A stretch of DNA of 64,000 bases, taken from NCBI RefSeq assembly GCF_030463565.1, contig NC_134662.1:2418001-2482000 (forward strand). Reading direction: 5' to 3'. Below the pieces are notes generated by a model that worked only from the letters and a program-made list of their open reading frames with translations, was not told the DNA's origin and did no database searches. Positions 36,801 to 47,312 of this stretch are shown here, in pieces. Made by a program: the position numbers and the translations under genes. Origin of the DNA: Pelecanus crispus. Taxonomy: Eukaryota; Chordata; Aves; Pelecaniformes; Pelecanidae. Within the stretch, counting starts at the first letter, position 1, and every line of letters begins with the position of its first letter.

Positions 36801-38327
36801 AGGTAAGATTTGGGATGAACATTGTTGGGAAAGTCCTCTTCCCGTATTTTCCAAGACATTAATTTCCAGTGAGCATCATTAGAGAGTTCTGTTCTAGCCT
36901 TCAGGGGGTTAATGGAGTGGAAAGGGGGGTCAAGAAGACATGACTGGAAGTCATTAAACCCTGCTGAGAATTAGTGGAGAACTCTGGCATGAAAACTAGG
37001 CTGTGTGCTGAGCTCTGGGGAGCCATGGAATTCTCAGTGTCTGGCACAGAAAGGAACCTTCTGGGCTTTGCTCCTCAGCCTTTGTGCAGATGTTAAGAGA
37101 GGGGTTTTTTGCCAGCACACTTGTCCTTGACCGATAGGGAAGTAACTCAATTCTTTCCTGCCCCCATCTCTATCTAATAACATCCGAGACTAGCGCGTCT
37201 CGCAGAGGCCTGGAATAACTGCGCTTATCTTGCAGGCCCTGGTGCTAAAAAGGGCCGTCGAGCTAATCTGGTGGTGCTAATAATAGCGCCTTATTCTTTT
37301 TTGTTGCAGGTGCCAAGCAGAGAAATCGACAAAGCAGAAGGAAAGTTTTGGACCCACTGGAACAGGGAAACCAAACAGGTAGCTGGAGCTCTGCAACATC
37401 TTTCTTAAGGGTTAAAGAGTGAGCAGGAGGGCAGAGCGGCTTGTGGGGAAAGGCAGTGCAGGGAGAGTGGTATCTGTGCTGGCTTCGATGTTAAAAATCT
37501 TCATTCAATGCAACTGTGCAGTGACTCCTCCTGACAGAAGGATCTTCCTGTGTGTGATCTTTGCGAGGATTTAACCTGGGAGGTAGAATCCTCGGTTGCT
37601 GGCAGCAGCAGAAGGGTGCATAAACGTACCGCGCTGTGCACTCTCCGTGGCTCCTCGCTGCCTGTTCCCTGCGCGCGGCTGGCTGCGCCTGCGGCGCGGA
37701 TGTACTCACTGGGTGTCGCGTGCGAGAGCAGGGGACGAATGCGTAGTGGGGGATACCGACCCCGTCACTTAGCTTAGTGCTTAGAATGAGTTTCAGAGGG
37801 GTTAAAATACGGACAGGACCGGTGCAAGTGATGAACGCTGCCAGGGTAGAAGGGCAGCCATGATCTGTGGAGGTAACTGCTCAGGAGAAGTCCGAGCTGT
37901 GTTCCTGGAGGCAGAGCAGCTGTGTTTGTGTGATGGCACAGAGCTGTCCTGAGGATTAATTGTTCCCTTCTCTTTGCTTTTCTCCTCTCCCCAGTTCTTC
38001 CTTCAATTCCACTTCAAGATGGAGAAGCCCCCAGCTCCCCCAAACCTCCCTCCAGGGCCCCCAACTGTGAAGCGGCCTCCTCCACCTCCGCTGATGAACG
38101 GCTTGCCCCCAAGGCCGCCCTTGCCGGACTCCATGCCGCCACCTCCCCCAGGAGGCATGACTCTGCCTCCTATGCCCCCCTCCGGACCCGTGCCGCCGCC
38201 GCCAGTGCCACCTCAGTTGCCACCAGCGCCCGGTGTACCCCCTCCTGCTCCCCTGCCACCCATGATGAGACCACCCCTCCCCACGGAGGGGCCAGGCACT
38301 ATCCCCCCTCCACCTCCCTCCAACTGA
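33824..38327 (+). CDS. SF3A2: SF3A2 (SAP62/SF3a66), U2 snRNP splicing factor 3a subunit 2
   Basis: Eight coding exons: 33824-33949, 34445-34516, 34843-34889, 35568-35677, 36319-36368, 36662-36802, 37310-37378 and 37995-38327 (TGA), all GT/AG and phase-consistent, give 315 residues. SF3A2 is part of the SF3a trimer that helps the U2 snRNP bind the branch site in the nucleus. The N-terminus MDFQHRPGGKTGSGG is unchanged from human. A matrin-type zinc finger uses C56, C59, H72 and H78. The conserved core continues through RHRFMSAYEQRIEPPDRRWQ to KFWTHWNRETKQFFLQFHFK at about residue 215. The tail is proline-rich (about residues 220-315) and ends PPPPPSN. Human SF3A2 is 464 residues because of many GVHPPAP-type heptad repeats, and this protein has none. 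Confidence 0.97.
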
Positions 38328-38453
38328 TGCCCCTCCTGGACTCAGTCCTGCTGGACTCCTCTAGCTCGCATCTTTTTATATGCAGAACACAACTGATTCA
38401 GAGAAATATGTCTGTTTTGTATGCCTGTGAATTTCACAGAACCCTGTAGGTTC

Positions 38454-38459
38454 ATTAAA
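38454..38459 (+). other. SF3A2: SF3A2 polyadenylation signal ATTAAA
   Basis: ATTAAA lies 127 bases after the SF3A2 stop, followed by a TG/T-rich element (TTTTCCTTTCTCTGTGTTTT). That fits a short 3' UTR ending near 38480. Confidence 0.7.
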
Positions 38460-38479
38460 AAGTCTCAATTTTCCTTTCT

Positions 38480-40700
38480 CTGTGTTTTCCCGTGTCTTGG
38501 TTAAAAACGTTGCCGTGTGTTCACTTTCTTTCGCCCTTAGATATATAAAACATTCCCAGTCTGGTTACATTTTGGAAATCCTCCAAAGAGGAGGCAAAGG
38601 ACTGGAGATCTCTAGGCACCTCACCTCCTTCCAACTGAAGTAGCTACATCAAGCTCAGCTCTGCTGTGTTAGCTTAACGTATTGCCCCCTCCTAGGCTGC
38701 TTGATGTGTGTCCCATAAATTACCAGCCAGTTAATCAGTTGCTATTCAGCTGAAGCCCTTTATCAAGCCGTTCATTCGGTGATGGGTAGAACTGTCACAG
38801 ACACGCGGAAAGGCTTCGTTACTGTATCCCCAGTAATGGCAGCAGCGGGCAGAATGGAGGGCAAGCAGAATTTTCTAAACGTGGTTTTCTCTGTCTTCCT
38901 GCTGAATTACAGTTGCAATCAGAAAAGCGTCGCTCCCGCTGCATTTGGAAACCTTTCTCCTCCCGTTGCCGGAGCGCTGTACAGTAGCTCAGGTGGTGCC
39001 AGCTAAACCATGGAAACATCCCAACTGCGGAAATGGGTTTGGACGGCGGCTCCGGAGTCCTTGAAAAGCGCCAGACAAGATTCCATTGACAATTTCAGAC
39101 AGGCGATCATCCTTCCCCGGTACGCAGCTGCCTAGCTCCTACCCGCCGCTCGCTAGACTGTTTATGCCAAACATGGGTTCGCAAACAAAGCGCTGGTGCG
39201 CTCGTCTCTGGCGCTGGCAGGGATCTCTGGGAATGTTTAGTCAAAAGAAATTACCAGAGCTGCAGTGATACTAAATCTGTGTTTATTGTTATCGTTCATT
39301 AAATGTTGTCTGTACTGTTATGAAGCACCTGCTGTCATGTACGATTTTTACTGTATATATCCTCCCACTAGTAGACTACTTTTGGCAAGCTTTTAGTTCT
39401 CTGCGGTTTTATTTATACTAAATGTTTCCTTCAAACAATCATTTGGTTCCCATTAAAAAGTAGAAGAAGTTCTGAGATCTCTCCTCTCTGTCCTTTCCAG
39501 GATTCATTTCACTGAACTGGGGCGTCTCAGCGTGCGATAGCGGGGTGCTCGGCGGGTAAAGGCATTGCTGGAGGCCGGGCTGCCTGACCCGGGGAGGCTG
39601 TGCCGGCCGCAGCCCTGCAGCTGCGTGCGCCTTTGATGGAGGAATCAAAGTCTTCGCCTCTTCAGCTGGCCTGACACGGGTCCTGCCCGGAGCCGCGCAA
39701 ACACCAGAGCCGGGCAGAGTGCGTCAGAACCTCGCTGGCTTTACCGCTGCGCTAGCAGCACTTTGGCTCAAGCTGAGCTGGCCCGATGCCCCAGTCGGCT
39801 GGTGGGGGTCTCCCCTTTGCCAGGTGCGTGTCCTTTGTCACAGCTCCTGTAGAAGAGAGGTCCCACTTCCCCAGCCCTGCGGTGTGGTGCCCTTTGTCCC
39901 TCTCCGGTTTGGGTGCGCAGCCTGTTCATGATGTGCTGCGGTCAGACCCTGAGCTCCAAACTGCAAAATCTTGGAAACCCAGAGAAGGGTCTGAACGTGC
40001 GTTGGAACTTTTTTTGCAAGTACCTTTCCCCCTGCCCTCCGTTGCCAAAAAAAGGAGATACCTTGGGTGGGGGGGAGGTTTCTTCGGGGCGGGTTAGGTA
40101 GGTGGCATTGGTAATCCCAAGTGTTACAGTGAGTATTGGCATCTCATAGAGGGAAAATTCCTTATAACAGGTGTGTTGTGAGCCTTTCTGAGCCAACTCT
40201 CAAGTGTTCAAAGTCACCAGGCTGCTGCTGCGCCCCATGAGATTCTCCTTCGCAGGTTGAAGCAGCCTGGGGCTCGAGCCGTGTCGAGAGCCCCCGCCGG
40301 GCGGCCTCTCTGACCTGCAGCGTGTCAGGTACTGGCCGAGGGGGGAGCCTTCCAGCGAAGAGGGGAGAACGCTTTCCAGGCATTTACTTAGCTTCTGCCC
40401 ATTATCTGTCTCTATCCCCCTCCTAGTCTGGCGAATTCTTCCCTCCTGGTGTTTCACTGCTGATGGGAAGAGTATGTGCCAGTCCCCAAGAAGATCCAAG
40501 TCTAGACATCCATCCTCCTTTAGAAAACATCTGAAGTCAAGGACGTGCGTCCCTACCAGTAAGAGAAACAGCTTTAATTTTTTTACGTTTCCAATACTAG
40601 ATGCAAACCCAAAAATAGAACAAAAAAGTTTCTTTCAAACATCCGTCCCTCCTCTCTAGCATGACAGCCTTTGAGTTTCTCAAGGGAGGTGTGTTGTGCA
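38480..40700. other. SF3A2-AMH intergenic interval, no coding gene seen
   Basis: The interval is about 2.2 kb. AT-rich sequence at 39270-39460 contains TTTATTGTTATCG, ATTAAA at 39298-39303 and 39452-39457 and looks like a transcript tail, but no ORF or splice-linked exon supports a protein. The last 120 bases hold the AMH promoter elements. Confidence 0.45.
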
Positions 40701-40708
40701 TTGTCAAC

Positions 40709-40730
40709 TCAAGGCCACCGGTTTTTAAAA
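40709..40730 (+). promoter_or_regulatory. AMH: AMH proximal promoter: SF-1 site followed by TATA-like box
   Basis: TCAAGGCCA at 40709-40717 matches the SF-1/NR5A1 consensus YCAAGGYCA. A TTTTTAAAA TATA-like element follows at 40722-40730. The AMH start codon is at 40821, which places transcription start near 40755 and gives a short 5' UTR of about 65 bases. In mammals SF-1 binding close to the TATA box is needed for AMH expression in Sertoli cells. A SOX-like ACAATG core (GACAATGC on the minus strand) lies just upstream at about 40698-40705, and its use is speculative. Confidence 0.6.
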
Positions 40731-40820
40731 GGGAGACGCTGTCCTCCCCTTCCGCCCAAGCGTTTTGAGATGCGTGTGAGCGGCTCGAACGACTGCGTTG
40801 GGAGTAGCTGAAGTGGGAAC

Positions 40821-43800
40821 ATGAAGGTTGCTCTTAGGGTGCTTTTGCTGTGCCTGGTGCTGTTGCTCCCCTCCGCAGCACTTCCGAGGAAGGGGAGCGC
40901 TGGGGAAAAGATTTCCCCAATTAACCGGCTGGAGCTGAGCCTGCCGGAGGAGCTGGGACTTGAAGCAGAGGAGAGAAAGAGAGAAAATGCAAGCTTACAG
41001 GAAAGAGTGAGACCCAGCTCGGCGGCAAGATCAAGGATGACTGCTGCTACTCGCCTCTTTTCTAAGGCTGACCCAGGAGCAAAATGCCTCCAGGGGATGG
41101 CTGAGGAGGGGGGCATCGGCTGGTTCGGCTCCAGCCTGCACCCGTGGCCGCTCGGGGGGCTGGAAGGGCCCGTGTGCAGGGTGAAAATGGACCAGGACGG
41201 GCTGACCCCGAGGCACCTGGAAGTTGTGGGTGTTCTCACCCACTACGAAAGCAGCTTCATCAAGCTGCTGAGACAACGCACCAGCTGGGACGAAAGCTAT
41301 CTGGAGACCTTCGGGCTCTGCCCGGCCGGGGAGGCAGGTGCTGCTCTCCATCCCCTGAAGCACATCCATGCACATGTGCAGGAGCCGGGGCAGGACCGCT
41401 TCCTCGTGCTGCATCTGGAGGAAGGTTGGTGTGAAATCCCTGCACCGAGGCTGCGCGGAGCAGGGCAAGCACAGGGCTCGGGGAGCCGATGCCGTGTGCT
41501 TGCCCTAAATGAGATTTAAACACAGAATTAAATTTGTGGGGCTGGGTTCCTTTTAAAATTAGCAAAGCAAGACAGTAAAATGTCTTTCTGGGTACATTTT
41601 TAAGAAGCTTTGGTAGTGATGACAGCTTGTGTGCGATAGGGTGCCTTGTCCCTGCCTGTCTCACGCCCAGGTGCCACAGTCTCAGTGGCTTCCGCTCTGC
41701 TTTCGAGATGACGAGTGTTTCTCACTTTCTGCCTTAATGACACGGGTTAGGACCCTGTCCCAACTCTCTCTGATTGCAAAAAGAGAGGAGGGGGTCGGAC
41801 GAGCGGACCTGGCTGGTCCTGCTGTGGCGTGAGCCCGGCTGCTCGCAGTCAGCTGCAGCGCACGCCGATCTCCTGCTCGGTGTTGCTGAGGAGCCCTGGG
41901 CTCGCTTGCGTAGCTTCAGCCTTATGCGAAAACCAGCAACACGCATTCCTCTGACCTGCCTCGATGGTAAGTGCTGTGCTTGAGGGAGGTTTTCATCCGG
42001 CCTCCCGCATAGCAAGAGGGTCACGGTTGTTTCTCTCTTCTTGAAGTCTCTTCTTCCCCTCCCAGATTTCAGATTTTGGATTTTCAGCTGAATTTGCCAG
42101 TGCTGGGCAGTGGGGAAGCGGCTCTTCCCCGGGCAGTGCTGCTGGCTGTGACACAACGGCCGCAACGTCCCCAGTTGCGGAGGAGCTGCCATGGGAGAAG
42201 AGATTTCCACGGGGATCTGCCCGTGGAAATTTGCCAGAGCCGCTCTGGGAGCGAGGCAGCCCCCCGCTCGCTGAGGCTGCAGGGTCTGCCCTGCTGACCC
42301 ACTCCCGGAAAACGGGGAAGGGGATTTGCTGTGTCCCTCCACCCTGCCGGCTGCCGTCCCAGATGCTCTGGCCACCGCGCGGGACTGGTGCTTGGCCCCG
42401 AAGCCCCTTCCTCACCCTTCACCCCCCCGGCAGCCCCGCGGCCGCCGGAGGGGCGATTCACCCCCCTGTCTTCTCCGTTCCAGTGAAGTGGGAAGCCCAG
42501 GCGAGGCTGTGGTTCAAGCTGGTGTTCCAGGCAGAGGTGGGCCGGTCGCTGGGAGAGCTGCGCTTCGCCTTGCTGCTCTTCTACCCGGGCAGCCGAGAGC
42601 GGCCGGGCGCCGGGCGCCGAGAGGAGCTGCTGGCCACCGGCACGGGGTTGGCGCGGGAGCAGGTGGGCGGCTGCGGCCGGGGCCTGATCCTGGGTGTGAG
42701 CAGGGAAGGTGGGAGGGGGCATCTGGGCTCTGCTGGCCCAGGGCCTTCGCCACCCCCTCCCAGCGGCTTCACCATCCTCTCCCAGTGCCTTTGCCACCCC
42801 GCCAGTGCCTTTGCCCCCTCCCAGGGCCTTCGCCACCCCCTCCCAGTGCCTTAGCCACCCCCTCCCAGCACCTTCACCATCCTCTCCCAGGACCTTTGCC
42901 CCCCCGCCACTGACTTTGCCCCCTCCCAGCACCTTCGTCACCCCCTGCCAGCACCGTTGCCACCCTCTCCCAGGACCTTCGTCATCCTCTCCCAGCACCT
43001 TTGCCATCCCCTCAGAACCTTTGCCCCCCCCAGCACCATTGCAACCCCCCTCCCAGCACCTTTGCCCCCCCTCCCAGCACCTTTGCCCCCCCCCAGCACC
43101 TTTGCCCCCCCCAGCACCTTTGCCCCCCCCAGCACCTTTGCCCTCCCAGCACCTTTGCCCCCCTCCCCAGCACCTTTGTCCCCCCCCAGCACCTTTGCCC
43201 CCCCCTCCCAGCACCTTTGCCCCCCTCCCAGCACCTTCGCCCTCACAGCACTTTTGTACCCCCCCCAGCACCTTTGCCCCCCTCCCGGCACCTTCGCCCC
43301 CCCAGCACTTTTGTACCCCCCCCAGCACCTTTGCACCCCTCCCAGCACCTTTGCTCCCCCCAGCACCTTTGCCCCCCCCCAGCACCCTCGCCCCCGTGCC
43401 TGAAGATGGAGCTCTTACCCTGTCCCCCATCCCGGCAAGGCCACAGGCGCGGCCGGGGACCCAGCCCGTCCTGGGGGGCCCGGCTCCCCCCTTCCCCGGG
43501 CCCCCCGGCTCGCTCGGGGCCCTCTGCCCACCCGCGGCTCCCGTGGGCCTCCCTGCACCCCGCGGCTCCCGGAGCAGCCTGGGGCTGGGTGGCAAAGCCC
43601 CCCTGCCTGCTCCGCTCCCGGTGGTCCCCACCCTCCCTTTTCGCTGCTCCCTGCCACAGTGACCCGGAGCCAGCAGGGACCTCAGCGGGGGGCTCCTTCG
43701 GGTGCCCCCTCCGCGATGGCTCACCCACGTCCCCGGGGCTCCCGCGTCTTTTGCCTCCGTGCAGAGCCTCTGCCTCGCCAGGGACACCCAGTACCTCGTC

Positions 43801-45317
43801 CTGGCAGCCGCCCTAGCATCCGTCACCCGCAGCAGCGAGCAGCTCAGCTTCGAGGCTTCCCTGGCCATCAGGCATCGCGGAGCGGGAGGTAGGGGCGCAG
43901 GGGCACAGGAAGCCCGCGGCAGTGGGCGACGGTGACGTCTGTGCCCCCTGAGTCCTGACATTTGGGATCCGCTCAAGCCTCTGTAACGAGGGGCTGTGGG
44001 GATGTGTGGGAGACCCCGGACCACCATCCTCACCTGCTCTTCTCCCCACCAGGTTCCCCCTTACCCCGCACGGAGACCCAGCAGCTCCTTTTTGGCTCGG
44101 ATGACAAGTGCTTCACCAGGATGACCCCCGTGCTGCTTCTGCTGGCCAAGGCACAGCAGGAGGAGGAGGTGGCTTTGGCCCCTTCTTCCTACCTCTCTGC
44201 CAGCAGGGTGCTGGACGTGGCTCCATACCCGCAGCTCAGGTCCGTGGCCCTCACTGCAGCCACGGAAAAACGCAGGGGCTGGGAGCTGAGGGAAGAAAGG
44301 GGCAGCCCCAGCCCTTCTGCTGTGGGACTGCGGTGGGAGGATGTGGGACAGGGCCTGGCGGGACCCCCGGGGTACAAGGGGTCCCTGTGACCCTCCCTGT
44401 GTTCTCCTCACAGCCCACCCGAGGAGCTGCCGTCCCCCACCGCCCCGAGCCAAGCCAACGCTTCATCCCCGGCGCCCGGCAGCAGCAGCCAGTTCCTGGG
44501 CGCCCTGACCCGGTTCATCCGCCAGGTCCTGAGCCCCTCCAGCGAGCCGCCCACCCAGCCCAGCTCCCACCACTGGCTGGACTTCCAGGTGATGGAGACC
44601 CTCCCTCACCAGCTGCTCAACCTGTCAGAGGAGGCGGCGCTGGAGCGACTGGTGCAGTCGGAGGAGCCGTCGGTGCTGCTCTTCCCCCAGGACAGCGGAG
44701 CCGTGCTGGAGCAGCACCTGGGGGGCTGGCAGCCAGAGGGGACCGTGCTGCAGCTGCTGATGGGCAAGCTGCAGGCAGTGATCCAGGAGCTGAAGGACAT
44801 CCCGGCTTTCCAAGCCAACATGGGGCTTTTCCAGCATCTCCTGAGCTTCTGCTACTACCCGCCGGGGCCGGGCGAGAGTCAAGATGGCAAGCAGCCGCCC
44901 GGCTCCGGGAAGCTGCACACGCTGCTGCTGCTGAAGGCGCTGCAGACGGTGCGGGCGCGTTGGCAGGAGCGGAGGAAGGTGCTGCGGCAGAACCGCAGCG
45001 CGCGGCACCAGGCCCACTGCCGCCTGCAGGAGCTGACCATCGACCTGCACGACCGCAAGTTCATCGTCATGCCCACCGTCTACGCAGCCAACAACTGCGA
45101 GGGTCCCTGCAGGCTGCCCCTCTCCACCCGTGTCCCCAGCTACTACTCGCACACAGTGCTGCTGCTGGGCATGCAGGAGCGGGGCTCGCCCCTCCAGCGG
45201 GCTCCCTGCTGCGTGCCCGTCCGCTACTCGGACCAGCTCATCATCAGCCTCTCCACGGAGGGGCTGGAGGTCCGCAAGTTCCCCAACATGGTGGCAGAAG
45301 AGTGTGGCTGTCGGTAG
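40821..45317 (+). CDS. AMH: AMH, anti-Muellerian hormone precursor
   Basis: Five exons, as in mammals: 40821-41424, 42484-42662, 43765-43888, 44053-44239 and 44414-45317 (TAG), phase-consistent, 665 residues; chicken AMH is about 644 by memory. A hydrophobic signal peptide starts MKVALRVLLLCLVLLLPSAA. The N-terminal AMH domain contains the family landmarks SLCLARDTQYLVLA and LLFGSDDKCFTRMTPVLLLL. Sequons include NAS, NASS and NLS. A basic processing site RQNR/SAR (residue 559/560) matches the human RAQR/SAG and releases a 106-residue TGF-beta domain with all seven cysteines (567, 593, 597, 630, 631, 662, 664), ending ECGCR. AMH is a secreted dimer that signals through AMHR2 to regress Muellerian ducts and restrain follicle recruitment. 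The linker encoded by the start of exon 5 is Ser/Pro-rich. Confidence 0.97.
42735..43395 (+). repeat. C-rich minisatellite filling much of AMH intron 2
   Basis: About 30-40 degenerate units of roughly 15-20 bases built on CCCAGCACCTTTGCCCCCC lie between AMH exons 2 and 3. Early units (CCAGTGCCTTTGCCACCCC, CTTCGTCATCCTCTCCCAG) are more diverged, while units from about 43060 to 43380 are nearly uniform. The array leaves open frames on both strands, creating long Pro- or Gly-rich ORFs with no biological support. It is probably variable in copy number. Confidence 0.9.
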
Positions 45318-46430
45318 AGGCTCCCGCCCGCCTCCCTGCTCCCCCTCGTCCTGCTCCCAGTCTGGTTTGCCCTTGCAGCTCGAGAGCTGGTGCTTCTTTC
45401 CGAGGCGGGAGCTCCCCACGTGTCCTTTCCCCACGGTTTGGCTCATTAGCATCGCTCTGGTTCTGGGTTTGTCTGTAGCTGTGCCGGTCCCTGGGGGCTG
45501 CTCTGCAGCCCAACGTTTCCCCACGCCTGCTCCTATGCCGGGGATGCCCGAGGTGCCCATGGGGCCGTGCTGCAGCATGGCCCTGACCCCACAGCAGGGT
45601 TTGGGCTGGATACGGGCGCTGCAGAGCCATGGTGGGAGGGCAAGGCTCGGCAGATCTGGCCAGGACCATGCTTATTATTATTAACCCTGCCTTCTGTTCA
45701 TGTAGCGGCTGGGCAGGGCAGTTGTTGCTTCCTCCAAGCCCCCCGCCGCCACTCGCAGCATCCTCTGGCTGTTTCCCAGCCCACGGCCCGTCACTAAGCC
45801 CCCATCGGCTACACGGCTCCACCTGCGAAAGCAGAACAAGAGGCAAAATCCCCTCACAGGGACCAGCCTTTATCTGGGGATCCGTCCCCATGTGAGCCAG
45901 GGGCCATGGAGAGCCCCTGGCAGCGGCTTGGGGCTCCCTGCCGGGTCACGGCTGCGTTGCCCCGCGCTGATCCCGCACCCAGGACGCTGCCAGAGCCGGG
46001 GGGCGAGGGAAGGGAGGGCTGCGAGAGGGGAGCGATCCTGTTACACCTCCTGGGCTGCTCACACCATTAATAGGAGCGGGTGCAAACGGCTGCCAAAGCA
46101 CCTGCTCCGCATCCCCGCCGGCGTCAGCGTGGAGAGCCCGGCTGCCCCCAGATCGTCTTCCCAGCTAAGCCCAACCCTCAGTGAGAGCCACTGGGGCTGC
46201 CGCAGGGTCCAAATCCCCAGAAAGCAGCTCCTGGGCTCATCCTGGCTGCAGCCCCCCATGCTTGGACCAGCCCTTGGGCTTTGCAGCGTCCCCATGGGGC
46301 TGGCAGGGGCACGGCCGGAGGCTGGCACGCACCGGCCCCGTCCCCAGCGTGCGTGGGGACCCGGGTTAGCCAGGAGCCCCTGTGCACCGGGGACGGGGGG
46401 CACAGAGAACACGCAAACATAACCAGTGAC
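45318..46430 (+). other. AMH: AMH 3' flank, poly(A) site unresolved
   Basis: GC-rich sequence with no canonical AATAAA or ATTAAA close to the AMH stop. The first ATTAAA on the plus strand is at 46499-46504. Either AMH uses a non-canonical signal or it has an unusually long 3' UTR. No separate gene was recognised here. Confidence 0.4.
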
Positions 46431-46436
46431 AACACC

Positions 46437-46476
46437 TTTTTTTGGTTGGTTTTTTTTTTTGTTTTGGTTTTTTTTT
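46437..46476 (+). repeat. T-rich tract (poly-T broken by GG)
   Basis: The sequence reads T runs interrupted by GGTTGG, G and GG, up to 11 T long, between the AMH 3' flank and the JSRP1 tail. On the minus strand it is an A-rich tract that could be the decayed tail of a retroposed element. Confidence 0.7.
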
Positions 46477-46515
46477 AAAACATTCAATTTAATACCTTAT
46501 TAAAAATGAAAATAG

Positions 46516-46521
46516 TTTATT
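46516..46521 (-). other. JSRP1: Minus-strand AATAAA, candidate JSRP1 poly(A) signal
   Basis: GGTTAAAATAAACT on the minus strand holds AATAAA about 800 bases past the JSRP1 stop. It lies only about 15 bases from a plus-strand ATTAAA (46499-46504), so the AMH and JSRP1 transcripts may meet or overlap tail to tail here. Confidence 0.45.
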
Positions 46522-47142
46522 TTAACCTCTATTGATTTAGCAAATACTTAAACCTGCCGTGGGTTGGGGCTGTGAACGTCTCCTGTAGTTGCTACAGCGC
46601 TGCGTGATATTGCACTTGTGTTTCATTCCTAAAAGCGACTCCGTGAAGGCAAGGCCCGAAGGGACCCCGGGGTGACGGGCTCTCCAGCCCTGTTTTGTTA
46701 CCAGCAAGCTTCGCGCCACCCTGCAGCGATGCACTGGGGCCCGGCGAGGTCAGGGTGGTCGTTGCCCTGACGTCCCTCTGAGGACGGCAGCAGCCTGGCG
46801 TCGTTAACCCAGAACACACTTCTCTCGATTCGCTTTAAATAAAACCATTAACTGAATTCAAGAGCTACACAGTCTGGAGACAAACTCTGTTCGCTGGGAT
46901 CCCTGTGCCCACTGCGCCGCCCCGATGCCTTGGGGACCACAAGTGAAAATGAACTGCAAGAGAGATTTCGGGTGGGGATGGAGAAATAGCGCGAAGCCCA
47001 GATGAAGAGAAGCTCCTTCCCCTGGTCCTTTCAGGTTGCCTTTGTGCATCTAATCCAGGGGGGCCCAAAGTCCCCAGTGAGGCTCGTGCCAGGCTCCCGG
47101 GCTACTCCGCTGCTGCTCGGAGATCCTGGAGCGCTGCCTGCG

Positions 47143-47196
47143 CTGCTCACGCTGCCCACACTGCTCACGCTGCCCACACTGCTCACGCTGCCCATG
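47143..47196 (+). repeat. Three-copy 18-bp tandem repeat in JSRP1 3' UTR region
   Basis: Units 47143-47160, 47161-47178 and 47179-47196 read CTGCTCACGCTGCCCACA, identical except for the last two bases of the third. They lie about 120 bases past the JSRP1 stop on the minus strand. Confidence 0.9.
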
Positions 47197-47312
47197 CCGC
47201 CAGCGCGTCTCTGGAGAGCAGGCAGGGAGCCGCAGGGTGCCCTTGCCGGGGGTGGTGGCAGGGTTGGACCCCCCTGGATTCAGCGTCATCGAGCCCCTCG
47301 GTCGTCCCAGCC

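Noticed and set aside
42709-43816. Long proline-rich plus-strand ORFs in AMH intron 2
   Set aside because: These are translations of the same C-rich minisatellite in several frames, lying between confirmed AMH exons.
42084-44033. 649-codon ORF on the minus strand, Gly-rich repeats
   Set aside because: It runs antisense through AMH exons 2-3 and the intron 2 minisatellite. The openness comes from repeat units whose length and composition avoid stops, and there is no family match or splice logic.
44108-45478. 456-codon plus-strand ORF
   Set aside because: Off-frame shadow of AMH exons 4-5. The real frame gives the TGF-beta domain.
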